This document shows positions 1 to 5,298 of a stretch of DNA of 39,604 nucleotides, piece by piece. The position numbers and the translations under genes were made by a program. Source of the stretch: a virus; IMG/VR virus record IMGVR_UViG_3300008261_000110, positions 1 through 39,604 of that record; one strand, given 5' to 3'. Below the pieces are notes generated by a model, which was given only the letters and a program-made list of their open reading frames with translations, did not search any database and was not told the origin of the DNA. Position 1 is the stretch's first letter. The number at the start of each line of letters is the position of its first letter.

Positions 1-21
1 AGGGTTGCACCAAGGTGTCAA
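1..21 (-). promoter_or_regulatory. Partial sigma70 promoter P0 pointing out of the left edge
   Basis: On the minus strand a perfect TTGACA (16-21) is followed by a spacer containing TGCAACCCT, which matches the spacer of the complete promoter at 1502-1530. The window ends before the -10 box. The TGA inside TTGACA is the stop codon of the gene ending at 18, the same arrangement seen at 1527, 2220 and 3925. The promoter array therefore appears to continue beyond the window. Confidence 0.6.
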
Positions 22-437
22 GGTGTGCGGGTGCTGTTAATGATTCTGGTGGTGTCTCGGAGGGTTTCTTTCTCGTTGCCTGTCACCCTATTCGTCCAGA
101 CTCGTTTGAAGTACGAATCCCAGCGTGTTCGGTTAAGGTGGGAAACATTAGTGGTTAAACCCCAATAGGTGACAATATCCGCCAATTGGATGCGATAGCC
201 ATTGCCGTCCTTGTCCCAATAGTGGTCGTGCTTCTCATGCAAATCCATGAGATTGATGCGTCTGGAAATTTCCGACAGTTTTGCGTCAGTCATTTCTCCG
301 TCCATGTCATGCTGGAGAAGCATGGAATAGAAGACGAGGCTCTGGGCTCTTGGATGCCAATGAAGGGAGCCATCGGGCTTGGTGTACTCAATCAAATCCC
401 TGTCGATGTTTTCGGGAAATTGGAAGTCAAGACTCAT
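18..437 (-). CDS. Hypothetical early protein, 139 aa
   Basis: I recognise no family. The protein is soluble, has mixed charge, and is rich in His, Asp and Trp, with no membrane segment or obvious motif. The start at 437 follows a C/A-rich leader (repeats of CCACA ending CACCACCATG) with no Shine-Dalgarno, as in its neighbours. A sigma70 promoter at 489-517 drives it; the leader is longer than usual, about 52 nt from the -10 box to the ATG. By position it is an early accessory, possibly anti-host gene, which is inference only. Confidence 0.75.
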   Translation of the reverse strand: MSLDFQFPENIDRDLIEYTKPDGSLHWHPRAQSLVFYSMLLQHDMDGEMTDAKLSEISRRINLMDLHEKHDHYWDKDGNGYRIQLADIVTYWGLTTNVSHLNRTRWDSYFKRVWTNRVTGNEKETLRDTTRIINSTRTP

Positions 438-488
438 GGTGGTGGTGTGGTGTGGTGTGGTTTGGGTGGGTGTCGTTATGACTCTGAT

Positions 489-517
489 AATTTAGCCAAT
501 GTGCAGGGTGGTGTCAA
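489..517 (-). promoter_or_regulatory. Sigma70 promoter P1
   Basis: Minus strand: TTGACA (512-517), 17-bp spacer containing CCTGCACAT, and -10 TAAATT (489-494). It drives the 139-aa gene starting at 437. The TAA stop of the 107-aa gene (492-494) lies inside the -10 box, so the promoter is embedded in the end of the preceding gene. Confidence 0.75.
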
Positions 518-815
518 GGCGGGTGGCTTTCCATTCTTGAAACTCTTTCTTGGTGATTCTGCTGACTTTGTGACTGTGGAAGGAGTAGCCACGCAAATCC
601 CACCATTTACCCGAATGTATGGTGTTTAAATCGGTTTTGATTCCCTTTAAGGCACAAATATCTTCGATAAAATAACGAGCAGTCATGCGTTTTCCGCTTT
701 TGCTCTTATCCCAAAGATACTTGCAGGTTGTCGGATAAACTTCCGTTCCCTGTGGGATGGTGGTGGTGCTTCCGTCATAGTGACGATAAACATGGGTGTA
801 GTTAAGGACGAACAT
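492..815 (-). CDS. Hypothetical early protein, 107 aa
   Basis: No family recognised. It is a basic, aromatic-rich small protein (many Tyr, Trp, Lys and His) without membrane segments. A short segment (RMTARYFIEDICALKGIK) could form helices. Promoter P2 (836-864) lies 21 nt upstream of the ATG, and the leader ends AACCCACCACCATG without a Shine-Dalgarno. The stop codon falls inside the next promoter's -10 box. Its own promoter makes it a genuine gene; the role is unknown. Confidence 0.75.
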   Translation of the reverse strand: MFVLNYTHVYRHYDGSTTTIPQGTEVYPTTCKYLWDKSKSGKRMTARYFIEDICALKGIKTDLNTIHSGKWWDLRGYSFHSHKVSRITKKEFQEWKATRLDTTLHIG

Positions 816-835
816 GGTGGTGGGTTGATGTGATT

Positions 836-864
836 ACTATGCCACAGGTGCAGAGTGATGTCAA
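836..864 (-). promoter_or_regulatory. Sigma70 promoter P2
   Basis: Minus strand: TTGACA (859-864), 17-bp spacer containing CTGCACCTG, and -10 CATAGT (836-841). It drives the 107-aa gene at 815. It sits in the short gap after the ArdA-like gene. Confidence 0.75.
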
Positions 865-870
865 TGGGTG

Positions 871-1224
871 TTAGATATTTTGGAAGACATGACAGTCATG
901 AATCCAATAATCACCACCCAGCACCAAATCCCGCCCGAATAATTCATAGTCGAAATAATTGCGGAGGTTTTCGGGCATTTCTCCAAGCATATCGCATTCG
1001 TCTACCAAATGCTCCGCAAATCGGGTCATGTTGTCGAATTCGCCTTGATAAGCCTCTTCAACATCGCTCAAGGTGGATACATCGGGCTCCTTGATTCCTT
1101 GGTTGTAGCACCAAATGTAGACCACCCGCTGGTGGGCTCCTACAGAGAGGAATGTGTTGTTTTCATCACTCTCCAAGAGGGCGGTGATTTTGTCGTTGAG
1201 GATGTGTTCGGGTGTTTTGTCCAT
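871..1224 (-). CDS. ArdA-like antirestriction protein (short), 117 aa
   Basis: ArdA proteins are acidic DNA mimics that occupy the DNA site of type I restriction-modification enzymes. Residues about 57-117 match the C-terminal part of the family: EEAYQGEFDN, then FAEHLVDEC, the signature NYFDYELFGRDL, then GGDYWIHDCHVFQNI, close to the usual FDYEAFARDL...GHVFRN ending. The protein is strongly acidic. ArdA is usually about 165-170 aa, so the first domain is missing or replaced by a short N-terminus (residues 1-45). The family assignment is from motif recall. Whether a short form still inhibits type I enzymes cannot be judged here. Its own promoter P3 (1248-1276) and a short C/A-rich leader precede it. 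Confidence 0.8.
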   Translation of the reverse strand: MDKTPEHILNDKITALLESDENNTFLSVGAHQRVVYIWCYNQGIKEPDVSTLSDVEEAYQGEFDNMTRFAEHLVDECDMLGEMPENLRNYFDYELFGRDLVLGGDYWIHDCHVFQNI

Positions 1225-1247
1225 GTGAGTAGTGGGTTGAGGTGAAC

Positions 1248-1276
1248 AGTATCGTCTATGTGCAGGGGATTGTCAA
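1248..1276 (-). promoter_or_regulatory. Sigma70 promoter P3
   Basis: Minus strand: TTGACA (1271-1276), 17-bp spacer ending CCTGCACATAGAC, and -10 GATACT (1248-1253). The -10 box is 24 nt from the ATG of the ArdA-like gene. The spacer and leader are nearly identical to those of P5. Confidence 0.85.
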
Positions 1277-1280
1277 TGGG

Positions 1281-1478
1281 TCAGTCCGCAACGCTCACAG
1301 AGATTTCAATGCTATCGAAAGAATTATCCCGAATGTCCTGCTCGATTGTGTCGAGTGGCTTCATGCTAGACAATGCAATCCCTAATGCGGACGCAACTTT
1401 GTCCTGTGCGTCATTCTTGGATTCTGCGTAAACCTCGACTTTGATAATCAAAGTTTCTTGGTATTGGTATTTAATCAT
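1281..1478 (-). CDS. Hypothetical early protein, 65 aa
   Basis: No family recognised. It begins with a likely beta strand (YQETLIIKVEVYAES), followed by a helix (KNDAQDKVASALG) and a second strand near the C-terminus (SIEISVSV). This gives a compact alpha/beta protein of strongly acidic character with no signal or membrane segment. The start at 1478 lies 24 nt from the -10 box of P4, behind a CAACCCACTACTACCATG leader. Confidence 0.75.
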   Translation of the reverse strand: MIKYQYQETLIIKVEVYAESKNDAQDKVASALGIALSSMKPLDTIEQDIRDNSFDSIEISVSVAD

Positions 1479-1501
1479 GGTAGTAGTGGGTTGAGGTGAA
1501 C

Positions 1502-1530
1502 AGTATCGCAGGGTTGCAGAGATATGTCAA
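1502..1530 (-). promoter_or_regulatory. Sigma70 promoter P4
   Basis: Minus strand: TTGACA (1525-1530), 17-bp spacer containing CTGCAACCCTGC, and -10 GATACT (1502-1507). The TGA stop of the 214-aa gene (1527-1529) lies inside the -35 hexamer. It drives the 65-aa gene. Confidence 0.85.
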
Positions 1531-2171
1531 GAGGCTGGGTTGGTGTGCTTGATGCTCATGGCTACGGAAGAAAGCGAATTATGGATTTTGCACCCCATAA
1601 GCATCATCTCCGCATATATGCTGGCAATACAGGTGTCAGTCGTTCCCATTGCAGACCAATTGATTCCGCTGGTAGACCATTTGAAACCTTCACGCACATA
1701 TATATCCAAATCGATTTCACGGAGGTTTCCTTCATCGTAATACGAGAAAGAAAGGTGTGCGGATATGTCGATACGCTCATCTCCGAATTTGATTTTATGC
1801 GGGTTGATGGTGAGGCGAATCACATACTTTTCCTTCATCATTTTCTGATGCTGGGTGTTGTTGTAGTCGTATGGGGTAATGGGAGAAAGATTGATTAAAC
1901 CACGCTCAAGGAGATAAGGATGAGATGGGAAGAATACATGAATGTATTCGCCATTTTCAATTTGTTTGCGGAATTTCTCGCCAACATTATTGGGAGTAGA
2001 TTCGATGTACTCGCCAAACCCCCTGTAATATACATTGCTGTACTTGTTTTCATTGTTCAGCAGGTGGTTGATTTCAATCAAACGCTCGCCCATCTTGGCA
2101 TCTTGTTGGGTATCAAGAATATCCATGATGGTCTGGCGTTCTGCTTTCAGTTGTTCGATGTCGTTGCTCAT
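1527..2171 (-). CDS. Hypothetical early protein, 214 aa
   Basis: This is the largest gene wholly within the promoter array and I do not recognise it. Residues 1-40 look like a helical hairpin or coiled coil (DIEQLKAERQTIMDILD...). The rest is a mixed alpha/beta domain with several likely strands (YVIRLTINPHKIKFG, DISAHLSFSYYDE, EIDLDIYVREGF). No catalytic motif, membrane segment or signal is evident. Promoter P5 lies 24 nt upstream of the ATG. The stop codon is shared with the -35 box of P4. Confidence 0.8.
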   Translation of the reverse strand: MSNDIEQLKAERQTIMDILDTQQDAKMGERLIEINHLLNNENKYSNVYYRGFGEYIESTPNNVGEKFRKQIENGEYIHVFFPSHPYLLERGLINLSPITPYDYNNTQHQKMMKEKYVIRLTINPHKIKFGDERIDISAHLSFSYYDEGNLREIDLDIYVREGFKWSTSGINWSAMGTTDTCIASIYAEMMLMGCKIHNSLSSVAMSIKHTNPAS

Positions 2172-2194
2172 GTGGTGGATGGGTGAAGGTGAAC

Positions 2195-2223
2195 AGTATC
2201 GTCTATGTGCAGGGAATTGTCAA
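2195..2223 (-). promoter_or_regulatory. Sigma70 promoter P5
   Basis: Minus strand: TTGACA (2218-2223), 17-bp spacer containing CCTGCACATAGAC, and -10 GATACT (2195-2200). The TGA stop of the 82-aa gene (2220-2222) is inside the -35 box. It drives the 214-aa gene. Confidence 0.85.
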
Positions 2224-2468
2224 GCGTCTCGCTCATCGATTACTTCTTGAACCACCTGCGAGAGCATTTCATGGTAGTGGTCAAGGAAAGACTCATGCAT
2301 ACGCTCCCAGATGTCATTTTTCTCGTCCTGCGTAAGCGGATTATCGCCAGCATCGTCAGCAAAGATTTCCAAATCTTCATCAACTAACATGAAAACGCAC
2401 ATATTTGCATCACGCTGAATCTTGTGGATGGCATCCACAGCATCGCTTTGTTTCTTGGTGTTGCTCAT
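2220..2468 (-). CDS. Hypothetical acidic protein, 82 aa
   Basis: No family recognised. The protein is strongly acidic (for example VDEDLEIFADDAGDN) with a helical C-terminus rich in Glu and His (DIWERMHESFLDHYHEMLSQ). It starts 2 nt after the stop of the 109-aa gene and has no promoter of its own, so it is the second gene of a two-gene unit driven by P6. Acidic small phage proteins are sometimes DNA mimics; nothing here proves that. Confidence 0.75.
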   Translation of the reverse strand: MSNTKKQSDAVDAIHKIQRDANMCVFMLVDEDLEIFADDAGDNPLTQDEKNDIWERMHESFLDHYHEMLSQVVQEVIDERDA

Positions 2469-2470
2469 GG

Positions 2471-2800
2471 TTAGGACAGGCGAGAGTCTACGCCATTGGC
2501 GTTGTAGCCATATGCGTTGAGGATGTCGCAGACATAATGCGACAGGTCATAGCAACCATCATAGTCGAAACAATTGCCTTGCAGGTCAAAGGAAAGGGTT
2601 CCTTCTCCGTAGCAGGAGCAATCATCGCTACAAATCTCCCATGCTCCGCTGATGTACCTTGCGTCAGCGTCATGGGTGAAGACGATTACCTTTGCGGTGA
2701 ATCCTTCAGTCTTGGTTTGGTCTGCCCCATTCGCATAGGTCATGCGAACAGGTTTGGTGAAGTGTTGCTTCACTTCTAATTTGATTTCTCGTTTGCTCAT
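2471..2800 (-). CDS. Hypothetical Cys-rich protein, 109 aa
   Basis: No family recognised. A likely beta-rich N-terminus (IKLEVKQHF, FTAKVIVFTHD) is followed by a Cys-rich stretch with five Cys between about residues 57 and 83 (CSDDCSCYGEG, then NCFDYDGC) and one more near 90. This could bind metal or be an acidic surface. It is the first gene of the P6 unit and is followed 2 nt later by the 82-aa gene. Confidence 0.75.
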   Translation of the reverse strand: MSKREIKLEVKQHFTKPVRMTYANGADQTKTEGFTAKVIVFTHDADARYISGAWEICSDDCSCYGEGTLSFDLQGNCFDYDGCYDLSHYVCDILNAYGYNANGVDSRLS

Positions 2801-2823
2801 GTGGTGGATGGGTTGAGATTGAT

Positions 2824-2852
2824 ACTATAGGTTATCTGCTATTTCTTGTCAA
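2824..2852 (-). promoter_or_regulatory. Sigma70 promoter P6
   Basis: Minus strand: TTGACA (2847-2852), 17-bp spacer, and -10 TATAGT (2824-2829). The spacer differs from the others (AAATAGCAGATAACC), but the box spacing and the 24-nt distance to the ATG at 2800 are kept. The -35 half lies within the 3' end of the 122-aa gene. Confidence 0.8.
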
Positions 2853-3207
2853 CCTCGTCTGGGGTGTTCATTGCGTTCATCGCAATATTGATTTCGATGG
2901 TGGACTCCTCATGCAGTTTTGCATGGGAAACCTCAAACTGCCAATCTGGGAACAAGGCTTCTTCTTTGGACATGACAACCTTATGGATGGTAAAGGTGAA
3001 TTTAGCGTAATGGTTTACCTGTTCGGTAATAAAAGCCAATGCTTTTACAGCGGAACTGAAGTAATTGATGTATACGGAATCTGCAAAACGACTTTTCCAA
3101 GCAATGATGTACTTGTAGGTCTTTTTGGAATCCCGAACAATATCCCAATGTGGGTTGTTCTTGGTTTCTTCTGGGACGATGATTTGGTTATTGGGTTCGA
3201 TGCTCAT
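2839..3207 (-). CDS. Hypothetical early protein, 122 aa
   Basis: No family recognised. A likely alpha/beta core is visible: YKYIIAWKSRFADSVYINYFSS, then a helix (AVKALAFITEQVNHY), then two strands (KFTFTIHKVVMS, TIEINIAMNAM). The arrangement is reminiscent of small ferredoxin-like folds, which is inference from pattern only. Promoter P7 lies 20 nt upstream of the ATG. Its 3' end carries the -35 box of P6. Confidence 0.75.
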   Translation of the reverse strand: MSIEPNNQIIVPEETKNNPHWDIVRDSKKTYKYIIAWKSRFADSVYINYFSSAVKALAFITEQVNHYAKFTFTIHKVVMSKEEALFPDWQFEVSHAKLHEESTIEINIAMNAMNTPDEVDKK

Positions 3208-3226
3208 GGGTGGGTGATAGGATTAT

Positions 3227-3255
3227 GTTATATGCTATGTGCGGGAATTTGTCAA
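3227..3255 (-). promoter_or_regulatory. Sigma70 promoter P7
   Basis: Minus strand: TTGACA (3250-3255), 17-bp spacer containing CCCGCACATAGCA, and -10 TATAAC (3227-3232). It drives the 122-aa gene, and the leader ends ATCACCCACCCATG. Confidence 0.85.
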
Positions 3256-3270
3256 TGGGTGGATGTGAGA

Positions 3271-3567
3271 TTATTCGTCATTGTCCTCGACAGGGAGGTC
3301 AGAGAGATAGGCGATGGCTTTGTCTTCATATTCGCTTGCGATACGCTTAAGCAAATCTTTGTCTTTGATTTCGACACCGCTATCATCGTCAATGGATTCG
3401 ATTTCGTAATCTTCCAAGTCCCAACAGTAATTGTGGTCTGTGCCTTCAGAGCCCCAATATTCATAGGAGCCGATGCCATCGTCAATCACGACAGCCGAAA
3501 GCATTCCGTAGACTGTGTAGGATTTGCCATCAACGATGACTGTGGTGGTGTAGGATAAGTCTTGCAT
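3271..3567 (-). CDS. Hypothetical very acidic protein, 98 aa
   Basis: No family recognised. The N-terminus forms likely strands (YTTTVIVDGKSYTVYG), and the rest is extremely acidic (EDYEIESIDDDSGVEIKDKD, ending EDNDE). Charge and size fit a possible DNA-mimic anti-defence protein, but I see no diagnostic motif. It has no promoter directly upstream. The leader runs into the tRNA gene, so it is probably transcribed from P8 together with the 69-aa gene and the tRNA. The ATG again follows a CCACACCACCACC-type leader. Confidence 0.75.
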   Translation of the reverse strand: MQDLSYTTTVIVDGKSYTVYGMLSAVVIDDGIGSYEYWGSEGTDHNYCWDLEDYEIESIDDDSGVEIKDKDLLKRIASEYEDKAIAYLSDLPVEDNDE

Positions 3568-3588
3568 GGTGGTGGTGTGGGAAGAAGT

Positions 3589-3660
3589 TGACCCATCTAG
3601 GAATCGAACCTAGATTCTCTGCTTAGAAGGCAGATGTTCTATCCGTTGAACTAATGGGTC
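3589..3660 (-). tRNA. tRNA-Arg (anticodon UCU)
   Basis: On the minus strand a full cloverleaf folds: acceptor GACCCAT/ATGGGTC (7 perfect pairs), D stem GTTC/GAAC, anticodon stem TCTGC/GCAGA with loop CTTCTAA (anticodon TCT), and T stem CTAGG/CCTAG with loop TTCGATT. The discriminator is A and no CCA is encoded. It reads AGA, and AGG by wobble. It lies between two small protein genes in the P8 unit, so it must be cut out of that transcript. Confidence 0.95.
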
Positions 3661-3667
3661 AATGTAA

Positions 3668-3877
3668 TTAGTAGTTGCCGAAAACGAAACCTGCAATGCT
3701 TGCGTCAAGACGCTTGCACTTGCCGTTGGGGGTTTCGATTGCTTGACGCAACTTCTTGTTCATGTAACGCTCAAAAGCGTCAATGAACTCTGGCTTGGCT
3801 TGCTTACCGCTGGCACGAATGATGTTTCGCACCTGCTTTACGCAAATGATGGAGGACTTTCTGGTGGTTTTCTTCAT
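3668..3877 (-). CDS. Small basic protein, possible single histone fold, 69 aa
   Basis: A strongly basic 69-aa protein. The layout short helix (VKQVRNIIRASG, about 13-24), long helix (PEFIDAFERYMNKKLRQAIE, about 29-48), then a loop with NGKCKRLDAS and a short final helix resembles the helix-strand-helix of histone-fold proteins, including the Lys/Arg-rich second loop. This is pattern similarity only. It could instead be an unrelated small DNA- or RNA-binding protein. It is the first gene of the P8 unit, followed by the tRNA. Confidence 0.7.
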   Translation of the reverse strand: MKKTTRKSSIICVKQVRNIIRASGKQAKPEFIDAFERYMNKKLRQAIETPNGKCKRLDASIAGFVFGNY

Positions 3878-3899
3878 GGTAGTATGGGAGAAGGATTAT

Positions 3900-3928
3900 G
3901 TTATAGCACAAGTGCATGAACCTGTCAA
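3900..3928 (-). promoter_or_regulatory. Sigma70 promoter P8
   Basis: Minus strand: TTGACA (3923-3928), 17-bp spacer containing ATGCACTTGTGC, and -10 TATAAC (3900-3905), 23 nt from the ATG at 3877. The TGA stop of the preceding gene (3925-3927) lies in the -35 box. It should drive the 69-aa gene, the tRNA and the 98-aa gene. Confidence 0.85.
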
Positions 3929-4236
3929 GCCTTGCGGAGGTAAGTCCGCTTCTCATGCTCGTTCACGCACGACTGCACATCGATTTCGATTCTCTGCCAA
4001 TGCGTTCTGTAGGCTCTGCGGGTATTCGCCCAGCCAGTCTTTTCCTTGGGGAAACCAATGGATGGGTCTTTGGCAAGACCAATGAGCGTATCGAGCAAAT
4101 CAGTAGCGTTGTCGTTGGTGAACGCTTCAACGGCTTGCTGATAGGTGATTGCGTGGCTATAGAACTTAGTGGCGAAAGAGACGAATCTATTCATCTCTCT
4201 CTTGTTTCGGAACGGCAGGTATTGGGTTTTGCTCAT
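3925..4236 (-). CDS. Hypothetical protein, 103 aa
   Basis: No family recognised. It is mainly helical and basic at the C-terminus (WANTRRAYRTHWQRIEIDV). I chose the ATG at 4236. An in-frame TTG at 4260, preceded by GGAGGAGAAA, is an alternative that adds 8 residues. Either start overlaps the end of the 178-aa HTH gene (stop at 4187), so the two genes are translated from one message in different frames. The stop codon is part of promoter P8. Confidence 0.7.
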   Translation of the reverse strand: MSKTQYLPFRNKREMNRFVSFATKFYSHAITYQQAVEAFTNDNATDLLDTLIGLAKDPSIGFPKEKTGWANTRRAYRTHWQRIEIDVQSCVNEHEKRTYLRKA

Positions 4237-4723
4237 GGGAGTTCTCGTCCAAGTTGACAATTTCTCCTCCCGATGTCAAGGGCGTATCAGAAATTATTTC
4301 CGCATTCAACAGAATGTTGTTTATCTCATCGTGCGTGATTCTCATGCGATGCTCAACGACAGCGGTGGGTTGGTCGTTCAGAACATTTATCTTGTCGATG
4401 AGAATACCCAATGAAACTGGCATTGCGGTGATGGGTATGTCATCAATCTCATCGCTCAATCTGCTGGCTCCTCTGCTCACGACATTACGCAGTTTCTCCA
4501 CGACTTCTTTCTTCCAGCCCTTCTCGTCCAACGCTGGCATGGACTTTCTGATTCCGACTACTGTGTGTGCGGACACGCCAGTCTCCGCTTGAATCTTACG
4601 CTGTGACGCACCATCGGCAATCATCTGCTTAATCTTGTTCTGCAACTCTTCTGGCAAACGCTCACCTGTGTGGTTCTGCGTTTGGTCGTTGCTAATTATT
4701 TCTTGTTTTGACTTGAACTCCAT
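4187..4723 (-). CDS. Helix-turn-helix DNA-binding protein, 178 aa (regulator or small terminase-like)
   Basis: The N-terminal third holds a Hin/resolvase-like HTH: PEELQNKIKQMIADGASQRK, then IQAETGVSAHTVVGIRKS (about 24-61). A helical region follows (WKKEVVEKLRNVVSRGASRL), then MPVSLGILIDKINVLNDQPT and VEHR. I have seen this HTH plus 'GILIDK...PT..VEHR' layout in phage proteins annotated either as regulators or as small-terminase-like, and cannot decide between them. I chose the ATG at 4723; an upstream in-frame ATG at 4762 would add 13 residues but would run through the inverted repeat at 4742-4771. The gene sits at the divergent junction, which favours a regulatory role. Confidence 0.75.
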   Translation of the reverse strand: MEFKSKQEIISNDQTQNHTGERLPEELQNKIKQMIADGASQRKIQAETGVSAHTVVGIRKSMPALDEKGWKKEVVEKLRNVVSRGASRLSDEIDDIPITAMPVSLGILIDKINVLNDQPTAVVEHRMRITHDEINNILLNAEIISDTPLTSGGEIVNLDENSHEQNPIPAVPKQERDE

Positions 4724-4733
4724 GCGGAAATGT

Positions 4734-4739
4734 AGTATA
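4734..4739 (-). promoter_or_regulatory. Candidate -10 element for the HTH gene
   Basis: TATACT on the minus strand lies 10 nt upstream of the ATG at 4723 and directly beside the inverted repeat. No good -35 box stands at the right distance; the spot 17 nt upstream reads ATGGGT, inside the repeat's spacer. A transcript from here would be nearly leaderless. Weakly supported. Confidence 0.35.
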
Positions 4740-4741
4740 AG

Positions 4742-4771
4742 AATCGACATATTGCAACCCATATGTCGATT
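4742..4771. promoter_or_regulatory. Operator-like 11-bp inverted repeat in the divergent control region
   Basis: AATCGACATAT (4742-4752), an 8-nt spacer TGCAACCC, then ATATGTCGATT (4761-4771) form a perfect 11-bp inverted repeat. There is no T-run after it, so it is not a terminator. It lies between the HTH gene (minus) and the RusA gene (plus) and adjoins a TATACT element. A dimeric regulator, possibly the adjacent HTH protein, is the simplest reader. The rest of the gap (4772-4853) is T-rich with only weak promoter-like matches for the plus strand. Confidence 0.65.
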
Positions 4772-4853
4772 ATCACCGCATCTGCCCTGTTCTTTGTATT
4801 CATTTTTCTCCCAATTCTTATCTTTAACTTATTAAACAGAAAAGACTAATACT

Positions 4854-5279
4854 ATGCTTTCTTTCACAATATACATAGAGCCTTCCCCTACCCAACAGGG
4901 GTCGTTGCGTATCCTCAAGAACAAGGCTGGGAGGATGTTTGTCGGCAAGATGTCCTCCAGCAAGGCTTCCAAATGGAAGAAGGAGTTCGTCTTGAAGGCA
5001 AAGGCTCACGCTCCCGCACAGCCATATGATTTCGCCATCGAGATTGAGATTGGCTTTGAGTATCCATTCTTGAAGAAACACAAGGACGAGGATTTGGATG
5101 GCATCATCGCAAAGACCACCAGACCAGACTTGGACAATCTTGAGAAGATGGTGCTGGACGGATTGGTTGAGGCTGGCATACTCAAGGATGACGCATTGGT
5201 ATGCACCAAGCGTAGTCACAAATTTTTCTCCAACGCAGGTCCGAGAATCACCATTGACATTTCTCGTTGCACATGGTAA
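4854..5279 (+). CDS. RusA-family Holliday junction resolvase, 141 aa
   Basis: RusA-type endonucleases cut four-way junctions as homodimers. The family's acidic core is visible: RPDLDNLEKMVLDGL (residues 90-104, Asp92 and Asp94) and GILKDDALV (Asp113). The 21-residue gap from Asp92 to Asp113 equals that between catalytic Asp70 and Asp91 of E. coli RusA. Length is normal for the family. It opens the plus-strand module, next to a RecE-like exonuclease, so it probably resolves recombination or replication intermediates before packaging. The ATG follows a weak, non-Shine-Dalgarno leader. Confidence 0.9.
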   Translation: MLSFTIYIEPSPTQQGSLRILKNKAGRMFVGKMSSSKASKWKKEFVLKAKAHAPAQPYDFAIEIEIGFEYPFLKKHKDEDLDGIIAKTTRPDLDNLEKMVLDGLVEAGILKDDALVCTKRSHKFFSNAGPRITIDISRCTW

Positions 5280-5298
5280 TCTACCTTTCCTAACCCAC

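Noticed and set aside
2911-3558. Long plus-strand open frame (215 codons) opposite the left-arm genes
   Set aside because: It is antisense to two minus-strand genes that have promoters and consistent starts; composition is typical of a shadow frame, with runs of Phe, Val and Gly.
4742-4771. Inverted repeat as a terminator
   Set aside because: No T-run follows on either strand and it lies between divergent genes, so an operator is more likely.
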